Assembly: GCF_963082655.1 (NCBI RefSeq)
Contig: NC_081555.1
Coordinates: 14,467,262 to 14,531,261, forward strand
From: Stomoxys calcitrans
Lineage: Eukaryota > Arthropoda > Insecta > Diptera > Muscidae
Reading direction: 5' to 3'
Length of the DNA: 64,000 nucleotides
Every line of letters begins with the position of its first letter. Position 1 is the first letter of the stretch. Position numbers and translations under genes: made by a program. A model generated the notes under the pieces. That model ran no database searches and had not been told where the DNA came from. It saw only the letters and a list, made by a program, of their open reading frames with translations. This document shows, piece after piece, positions 57,626 through 64,000 of this stretch.

Positions 57626-58565
57626 TTTTACACCCTACAGCACTACTGTGGTGCAGGGTATTATAACTTAGTGCAGTTGTTTGTAACACCTAGAAGGAAG
57701 AGAGATAGACCCTATGATAAGTATACCGATCGACTCAGAATCACTTGGTTCGATTTAGCTATGTCCGTCAGTCTGTCTGTCTGTTCGCCTGTCCATGTTA
57801 ATTTGTGTACAAAGTACAGGCCGCAACTTTCATCCGATCATCTTAAAATTTGGTACAGACATGTTTATCGGCCTAGAGACGAATGCTTTTGAAATTGGAA
57901 AAAATCGGTTCAGATTTGATTATATCTCCCATATATATGTTCGTCCGATTTGCAGTAATAATGCAATGAAATGGTAATTTTGGCAGTAAGGATTTTCTCT
58001 TGACTCTCAACATTACTGGAGAATTTCATCGAAATCGGTTCAGATTTAGATATAGCTCCCACTTATATATATTCGTCCGATTATTAAAAATATTGCAATA
58101 AAGTGATCATTTGTTAACCGATTCTCTCCAAATTTGGCAGGAAGACTTTCCTCTTGACTCTCGACTTTACTGGTGAATTTCATGAAAATCGGTTCAGATT
58201 TAGATATAGCTCTTATGTATATATATCGCCCGATTTTCACTTCTAGAGCCACTGCATTAGCATTTATCGACCAATCTTGCCAAAATTTTGCCCAATGCTT
58301 TCCTCGATGACTACCACAATATCTGAGAAGTTTGCTCGAAATCAATTCAGATTTAGATATAGCTCCCATATATATAAGTTCATCAGATTTTGGGTAATTT
58401 GCAATAATGTTGTCATTTGTCAACCATAGTTATTACAGTTTGAACATATTTGTTCGAAATTTGATGCGGATTGTTTAATAACCTATCTGAAAACATCCAC
58501 CGAGGTCCATCAAAATTGGTTCAGAATTGGATATAGCTTCCACATTGTACTAATAGGATAGGTGT
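57626..58565 (+). mobile_element. HINE-like family D
   Basis: It starts TTTACACCCTACAGCAC with an inverted GTGCAGGGTATTATAA 20 bases on. Next come AAGTATACCGATCGACTC, ATTTAGCTATGTCCGTC and GTCTGTCTGTCTG, then four internal units (TTTAGATATAGCTCCCATAT with CGAAATCGGTTCAG). The order matches families A-C but the sequence is clearly diverged. No 3' hairpin is seen, so the 3' end may be lost. Confidence 0.65.
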
Positions 58566-58777
58566 AGGGTCCCTACGGAAAAAGTGTAGTCAATTAACCC
58601 AAATTTACCGGTCCTAAACTGGAGAATTAGTTACCTGTCACAGGACATATCCTACAGGGAATGAAAAGTTTCAATTGTCAAAACTTCTGATAATTCCTTA
58701 ATGTTTTTTAGAAAGTCGCTTAATAATGGTTTAAAATTAAATATATTTGCTAACTAACTTTATCTCCCTTAAAAATA
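58566..58777. other. Spacer, nothing recognised
   Basis: Short AT-rich stretch between family D and a MITE. Confidence 0.4.
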
Positions 58778-59014
58778 TTGGGTTGCCCAAAAAGTAATTG
58801 CGGATTTTTTAAAAGAAAGTAAATTCATTTTTAATAAAACTTAGAATGAACTTTAATCAAATATACTTTTTTACACTTTTTTTCTAAAGCAAGCTAAAAG
58901 TAACAGCTGATAACTGACAGAAGAAAGAATGCAATTACAGAGTCACAAGCTGTGAAAAAAATTTGTCAACGCCGACTATATGAAAAATCCGCAATTACTT
59001 TTTGGGCAACACAA
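58778..59014 (+). mobile_element. Mariner-type MITE, copy 9
   Basis: 237 bp with both inverted termini and TA flanks, very close to copies 1, 5 and 7. Confidence 0.9.
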
Positions 59015-59218
59015 TACTTGCAAAGTATATTTACCCTTTTCGAACTGTTCCAGGACCTCTAGCACCGTAGGTAGAATGGTGGCAATTCTTCACCTCGAGC
59101 GACAAACCCTTATAAAAGTGATAGGTTTTTTACATATAAGGGGACGAGATCGGGGACTGGTCCCTATCAATAGAGGACCTATCTCGTGACAGGTTTAGAA
59201 CCTGTCCCATTTCCCGTA

Positions 59219-59700
59219 AGGGTATTATACAGTTCGCACCGCCCCATGGTTCCCTTTCCTTATTGATTTTTACATAATAAAGATATGAGCCTAACACATA
59301 TTGCGAAATACTGCATCCTTTCCCCTACTTCTTTAAATTGTCCACGAAATATTTCGTTCATTGAGTGCATAGTATAGCCACACATAGGGGTATTATACAG
59401 TTGGCAACGTCCCACGTTTGCCTTTCCTTATTGGTTTTTACATAATAAAGATATGAGCCCATCACATATTGCGAAATACTGCATCCTTTCCCCTACTTCT
59501 TTAAACTGTCCACGAAATATTTCGTTCATTCAGTGCATAGTATAGCCACACATAGGTATTATACAGTTGACATTGCCCCACGTTTGCCTTTCCTTATTGG
59601 TTTTTACATAATAAAGATATGAGCCCATCACATATTGAGAAATACTGCATTCTTTCCCGCGAACTATTTCGTTCACTGAGTGCATAGTATAGCCACACAA
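59219..59700. repeat. 167-bp tandem repeat, nearly three units
   Basis: GGTATTATACAGTT starts units near 59220, 59389 and 59555. Shared blocks are TTTACATAATAAAGATATGA, CACGAAATATTTCGTTCA and GCATAGTATAGCCACACA. The third unit has a deletion of about 20 bases. No match to other repeats in the window. Confidence 0.88.
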
Positions 59701-60681
59701 TTAGTTACTTTGACTGAGCAGAATCATTTCTAACCGGCTATCTTTTTCATAGTTGACTTCTATGCTTAAATACAGTAAGTGACGCTCACCTACCAACTGC
59801 ATACGACCTGTACAAAAATTTTTGTCTCGTTGTATAAGCTCCCAACTGATATACATTCAAACAACAATAAAACTACCACACAAAGCCGTGTCTTTAGAAA
59901 TTGGCTGTCCAACATGCCGAGTAGGACCACGTACATCACAACCTCACAACCCCCTCACCTAATATAAATAGTGATACTCTTTCTCTCGCACATATACCAG
60001 TGATTTTTTATACTCTCACCACTGATACTCCCACCCATGTCTTTGCATTCACACCTATAAGTAATGCCTTAAAAAAACAACAACAATTTGCTGTGTTTAT
60101 ATTTCTTCTTCCTTTATTGAAAATTAATTCCTAATTTTTGTGGCTTTTCTTTTCAAAAAATTACTTTTTACATATATTAGTCGCTTCTCTGGAAAAATAT
60201 CTTTGAATTGATGTCAATTTCTTTAAAATCCATTCTGCCGGTTGGTATGTACCACAAAATCGTCTTTATAAAATCCTTGTCGATTTTTGTGAAATTTTCA
60301 CCAACAATTATTAAAATTTGAAATTTTCTGGAACAAAACCGCAATAAAATATAAAAAACAAAAACTATTATCAGCTGCTTTCACTTTGCGGGGGCTAGTT
60401 TATGTGAAGCAAACTGAACAAGATAGAGGTGTACGAATTGATTCTCTGGAACATCTCAACAATTTCTTTCGCTAATCCTAAACTGCAGTTACTCTGTTTA
60501 ATCCTCAACAAATCATATAAAGATAATAACAAAATGTATATAAACCTAATTCAAAGAAAAATATCAAACATAAGACTTCATATGATCCTATATCAAGTTT
60601 GCATAAACCGTCTAGTCTCATTTACCATTACTACTAACTTTGTTTATCAAATTAATATGCGTTGCAGAATAAAATTTTTAA
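59701..60681. other. Upstream region of the intact LINE; no ORF1 found
   Basis: AT-rich. I find no gag-like ORF1 with zinc knuckles here. The open frame 60429-60692 begins at a non-AUG codon and has no motif. Part of this stretch may be the LINE 5' leader, but its start cannot be fixed. Confidence 0.45.
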
Positions 60682-63483
60682 TTGACACTTAACGTTAACC
60701 ATTGTTCCAATGACGGTCTTTACAATATGGTCAGAGTACTTTCAAAACAAAAAACTGGATTGTCGATAGTTCATATTAACGCCCAGAGTTTAAACAACAA
60801 AATGGACGAATTCAGGCAGACGTTCATCTCATCAAATATCGATATTATATGTGTATCTGAGACATGGTTCCACTCAGACATTGCAGACTCCATCTATGAG
60901 CTACAAGGCTACAAACTTTTTCGATCCGACAGAGTAACCAATGCCGGTGGTGTGTGCATGTATCTTCGAAATGAACTTAAATGTAATTTAAAACTTAAAT
61001 CTAATAATGATAATCCAATGGAATATTTATTCCTGGAGTTGTTTTGTGCTGATAATAAAAAAATTCTTGTTGGAACAGTATACAGACCAAATCGCAACGT
61101 TCCATTTGGCTATTTTACCGATGCAATTGAAGAACTCACAGTATTCTATAGTGATGTAATTATTTCTGGAGATTATAATAGCAATCTACTTTCTGAAAGT
61201 AAATTTGCTGATGCCATGAATACTTTTGGACTATATTCCGTAAATACCACAATTCCTACACACTACTCTCACACTGGAAATACTCTGATTGATGCCATTT
61301 TCGTTAATTGTCGGGAAAAAATTCTTCTGTATGATCAACTTTCTGCACCCTCATTTTCCAAACACGACTTATTATTTATAAAGTACGATGTAAATCTAAA
61401 GAAAAATCAAACAGAATACCTGATTCGCGATTTTCGAAAACTTAACTACAACTTGTTGAACGATTTATCTAACAATATTGCATGGGATGCAATATATGGT
61501 TATGAATCTGTTGAGGACCAAGTTAGTTTTATGCAACATCACATTTCTTTGCTATATGACTATTGTGTACCCCTGCGAATAATAAAAGGTATACATAAAC
61601 AACAGCCTTGGTTTACCCCCGAAGTCAAAAATTTGATTCAAAGAAGAGATACCCTATATAAACGTTGGAAATATTATAAAACAACAATTCTATATAACAA
61701 TTTCAAAGAAGCAAGACGCCAGGTCAATGAGAAAATCAAAGTATTGAAAACGGAATACTATCGTCAGAAATTTACCACGGCAGTAAATAGTGGATCAAAA
61801 TGGAAGGTTATTCGTAGTATTGGCATCGGAAAGAAAAATATTTCCACTCCGGACATGAATGTTGAGGATTTAAATCAAATGTTTGCTAACCACCAAAATC
61901 TGACACCAAACTCTTCAATCAATAATTTCGTAAATATATCACCATCTTCGGTCAATAACCTTTCAGACTCTACCTTCTGCTTTCAATGTGTTAATCAAAG
62001 TGAAGTCTTGGAATGTTTTCTCTCAATAAGTTCCAACGCTGAAGGAATGGACGAGCTATCTCCTAAATTTTTGAAAATTTTGCTTCCTAAATGTCTCCCT
62101 TATTTCACATATTTATTCAATACAATCCTAACTAAGTCTGTCTTTCCTAATTCATGGAAATACACGAAAATTATTCCTGTTCCAAAGTCCAACAATGACT
62201 TTCGACCAATTGCAATTTTACCGTATTTATCTAAAGTTTTGGAACGCGTAATGCATAAGCAGATTAATAATTACATATGCACAAATAAATTACTAACGGA
62301 GCGACAGTCTGGTTTTAGATCCCAAAGGAGTTGCATAACTGCACTTACCGATGTTATTGAGAATCTGAGATTGAATATGGACAACAACATGTTATCAATT
62401 CTGGTACTGCTTGACCACAGCAAAGCTTTTGATACAGTCAACCACTCAATCCTTATTTGGAAACTAGAGAAACTGTTTTACTTTTCTAAACCAGCATGCC
62501 GGCTTATTTCATCATATCTAAACAACAGATCGCAATCTGTCTGTCATAACAGAATGGTATCAAATATCCTTAATACAAAAAGTGGTGTCCCACAAGGCTC
62601 TATACTTGGCCCCTTGTTATTTTGCATATATGTAAATGATTTGCCTAGTGTTTTGCGAAACACTAATATTCATCTTTATGCAGATGATGTTCAACTTTAT
62701 ACAAGTACACATCTAACAAAATTAACTGAATGCGTCGACAGACTAAACCAGGACTTAGAACGTGTAAACGACTGGGCTACTAAAAATGAGTTAAAAATTA
62801 ATCCAGCAAAGTCAAAGTGTGTGGTAATCTCGAAAAATGGATCGGATTTGCTTGCACAATACCCATTAACAATTAATTATACTCCAATAAGAATTGTTTC
62901 AACATCTTCTAACCTTGGTGTAACTTTCAACGAAAGGCTAACGTGGACAAACCACATTCAAAGTAATATCGTCAAGACATATGGGATGCTTCGCAACTTA
63001 TGGGCAGTTCAAAGCACAACTCCGCTACATATTCGAATGACATTAGCGAAATCGTACTTGGTTCCAGTACTACTTTACGGAGTTGAAATATTTGCAAACT
63101 GCAATTACAACGACAAACAAAGGCTACATATAGCGTATAACAGTATTGCAAGATATGTATTTAAAAAGAGACGCCACGAAAGAATATCATCCTACTCATA
63201 TCAAATATTCAACATGAGCTTTGACAACCTCCTTAAATTTAAATGTCTACTTTTTCTTCATAAAATCATATATACAAGGGAACCCAACTATCTATTTGAA
63301 ATTCTTCAATTTGCGAGATCAACCCGGCGAAAAAATATTATTCCGATACGCCATAAATATTCTAGATCAGAACAACAATTTTTTATATACTCCACCCGTC
63401 TTTGGAACAATATACCTACCAGCATACAGCTAATAAGCAACGCATTTCTGTTCAAAAAGGAGCTGATGTTATTTTTTAAATGA
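60682..63483 (+). CDS. Intact LINE ORF2: endonuclease / reverse transcriptase
   Basis: The open frame has 933 codons, but its first codon is TTG directly after a TAA. The first ATG is at 60727, giving a 918-residue protein. Numbering below uses the full frame. Domain 1 (about 25-235) is an APE-type endonuclease: HINAQSLNNK (Asn33), SETWF (Glu60), SGDYN (Asp164/Asn166) and SKHDL (His228). Domain 2 (about 480-740) is a reverse transcriptase: KIIPVPK, FRPIAILPYLSKVLER, RQSGFRSQRSC, VLLDHSKAFDTV (Asp578), GVPQGSILGPLLF, and YADDVQLY (666-673, Asp668/Asp669). The C-terminal part has LVPVLLYGVEIFA and LWNNIPTSIQL. No RNase H domain is seen. These features fit the CR1/L2/jockey-like LINEs. The enzyme would nick target DNA and copy its own RNA there. 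All catalytic residues are present and there is no stop or frameshift, so this is a young copy. Clade assignment is tentative. Confidence 0.92.
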   Translation: MTLNVNHCSNDGLYNMVRVLSKQKTGLSIVHINAQSLNNKMDEFRQTFISSNIDIICVSETWFHSDIADSIYELQGYKLFRSDRVTNAGGVCMYLRNELKCNLKLKSNNDNPMEYLFLELFCADNKKILVGTVYRPNRNVPFGYFTDAIEELTVFYSDVIISGDYNSNLLSESKFADAMNTFGLYSVNTTIPTHYSHTGNTLIDAIFVNCREKILLYDQLSAPSFSKHDLLFIKYDVNLKKNQTEYLIRDFRKLNYNLLNDLSNNIAWDAIYGYESVEDQVSFMQHHISLLYDYCVPLRIIKGIHKQQPWFTPEVKNLIQRRDTLYKRWKYYKTTILYNNFKEARRQVNEKIKVLKTEYYRQKFTTAVNSGSKWKVIRSIGIGKKNISTPDMNVEDLNQMFANHQNLTPNSSINNFVNISPSSVNNLSDSTFCFQCVNQSEVLECFLSISSNAEGMDELSPKFLKILLPKCLPYFTYLFNTILTKSVFPNSWKYTKIIPVPKSNNDFRPIAILPYLSKVLERVMHKQINNYICTNKLLTERQSGFRSQRSCITALTDVIENLRLNMDNNMLSILVLLDHSKAFDTVNHSILIWKLEKLFYFSKPACRLISSYLNNRSQSVCHNRMVSNILNTKSGVPQGSILGPLLFCIYVNDLPSVLRNTNIHLYADDVQLYTSTHLTKLTECVDRLNQDLERVNDWATKNELKINPAKSKCVVISKNGSDLLAQYPLTINYTPIRIVSTSSNLGVTFNERLTWTNHIQSNIVKTYGMLRNLWAVQSTTPLHIRMTLAKSYLVPVLLYGVEIFANCNYNDKQRLHIAYNSIARYVFKKRRHERISSYSYQIFNMSFDNLLKFKCLLFLHKIIYTREPNYLFEILQFARSTRRKNIIPIRHKYSRSEQQFFIYSTRLWNNIPTSIQLISNAFLFKKELMLFFK

Positions 63484-63723
63484 TCATATATTTAAAAACA
63501 ACTGATTTTAAATAAGTAATTTATCTCAATGTAAAAATATTTTAATTTATATTGTTATATTGTCATATTGTAGCATATAAAATTTTTTTTAATAATCTTC
63601 TCTCAAACCTCTGTACTGTATTATCTCCTGAAGCTACCTAGTACTGTAACTTATAAGATTTCATATCTTGTTGTGCTAGGTCTCCGTAATTAAATAAATA
63701 ATAATAATAATAATAATAATAAT
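63484..63723 (+). mobile_element. 3' UTR and (TAA)n tail of the intact LINE
   Basis: About 210 bases of AT-rich 3' UTR end in TTAAATAAATAATAATAA and about nine TAA units. A short 3' microsatellite instead of poly-A is usual for I and CR1-group LINEs. AATAAA is present just before it. Confidence 0.8.
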
Positions 63724-63927
63724 TTCTGCATTATTATCAGAATTACCACAATGGGTAGTGCCTCTTGGTGTTGCAAGCATTTTAAGTTTTAACTCTTTCA
63801 ACAATGGACAAACTCGGAATATTGGTTTATGAGGGCCAAAGAAAAGTCTGGCTTCAAACTCAGGAATCTTTATTTTGATTTTAGTTCCATGGCATTTTGG
63901 ACAAACCTTGTTAGAATTTTTCGAAGT
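63724..63927 (-). other. Possible coding exon or TE fragment with CxxC motif
   Basis: On the minus strand 68 codons are open from a stop near 63930 to the LINE tail. They include NKVCPKCHGTK, IPEFEARLFFGPH, FRVCPLLKELK and GTTHCGN. Four cysteines in CPxC...CP...HCG spacing look like a zinc-binding module. The rest of the window downstream of the LINE gives no further clue. It could be the edge of a host exon or another TE ORF into which the LINE inserted. It could also be chance. Confidence 0.3.
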
Positions 63928-64000
63928 TTATATGTTCGACTACAATGAATGTTTTTTGGTCCTTACAAAGTAAACTCGAAATAGAGCTAATATAATATCC

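Noticed and set aside
60429..60692. Candidate ORF1 of the intact LINE
   Set aside because: It starts at a non-AUG codon, has no zinc knuckle or coiled coil, and looks like AT-rich chance coding.
1..64000. Calling the whole window a piRNA cluster
   Set aside because: Nested TEs on both strands fit such a cluster, but sequence alone cannot show it. Small-RNA data are needed.

Overview
The window reads as repeat-dense, non-coding DNA from a higher fly. The best guess is a muscid (stable fly / house fly / horn fly group). I base this on AT-rich eukaryotic sequence full of simple repeats, many decayed transposable elements (TEs) typical of Diptera, and a very abundant repeat whose end block resembles the Drosophila DINE-1/INE-1 element. 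The species call is inference. No host protein-coding gene, tRNA, rRNA or CRISPR array can be supported. The longest open frames apart from one LINE ORF are translations of simple repeats.

Layout. 1-2.7 kb: AT-rich sequence with no gene. 2.7-9.7 kb: a tandem duplication carrying two mariner-type MITEs, then several DINE-1-like elements (called HINE here), one nested in another and one splitting a tRNA-derived SINE. 9.7-13.6 kb: a decayed coding fragment, then a long HINE loaded with a SINE, a minisatellite, a LINE fragment and a MITE. 14.7-20.7 kb: a decayed Tc1/mariner-type transposon, decayed HINE copies whose GACA tracts have grown into minisatellites, SINEs and a LINE 3' end. 20.8-22.1 kb: a HINE. 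22-25 kb: no gene. 25.1-27.6 kb: a LINE fragment, a 1.1-kb pure CTCTA microsatellite, a degenerate CTC-rich tandem block and a SINE. 27.9-28.9 kb: a HINE with a clear 3' hairpin. 33.2-36.8 kb: a fold-back transposon and a decayed RNase H-bearing LINE. 37.6-42.9 kb: two long arrays of HINE subfamily B units in opposite orientation. 43.7-45.8 kb: a 41-bp palindromic minisatellite. 46.5-52.6 kb: a dead LINE in which one reverse-transcriptase segment has been amplified into nine units on the minus strand and four on the plus strand, giving a large inverted array. 54.0-55.7 kb: another dead LINE and a HINE end. 56.6-57.6 kb: a terminal-inverted-repeat element built from a 17-bp palindrome. 57.6-58.6 kb: a fourth HINE-like family. 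59.2-59.7 kb: a 167-bp tandem repeat. 60.7-63.7 kb: a LINE with an intact endonuclease/reverse-transcriptase ORF, the only full-length coding sequence here and probably a recent insertion.

How the parts relate. The elements form layers. MITEs sit in HINEs, HINEs sit in SINEs and in other HINEs, SINEs sit in LINEs, and minisatellites grow from the internal tracts or ends of HINEs. Nothing here forms a cellular pathway. The interest lies in the rolling-circle-type HINE families, the inverted LINE array that could make a long hairpin RNA, and the record of insertion order. For HINE strands I call the end carrying the GGCC-rich hairpin the 3' end.
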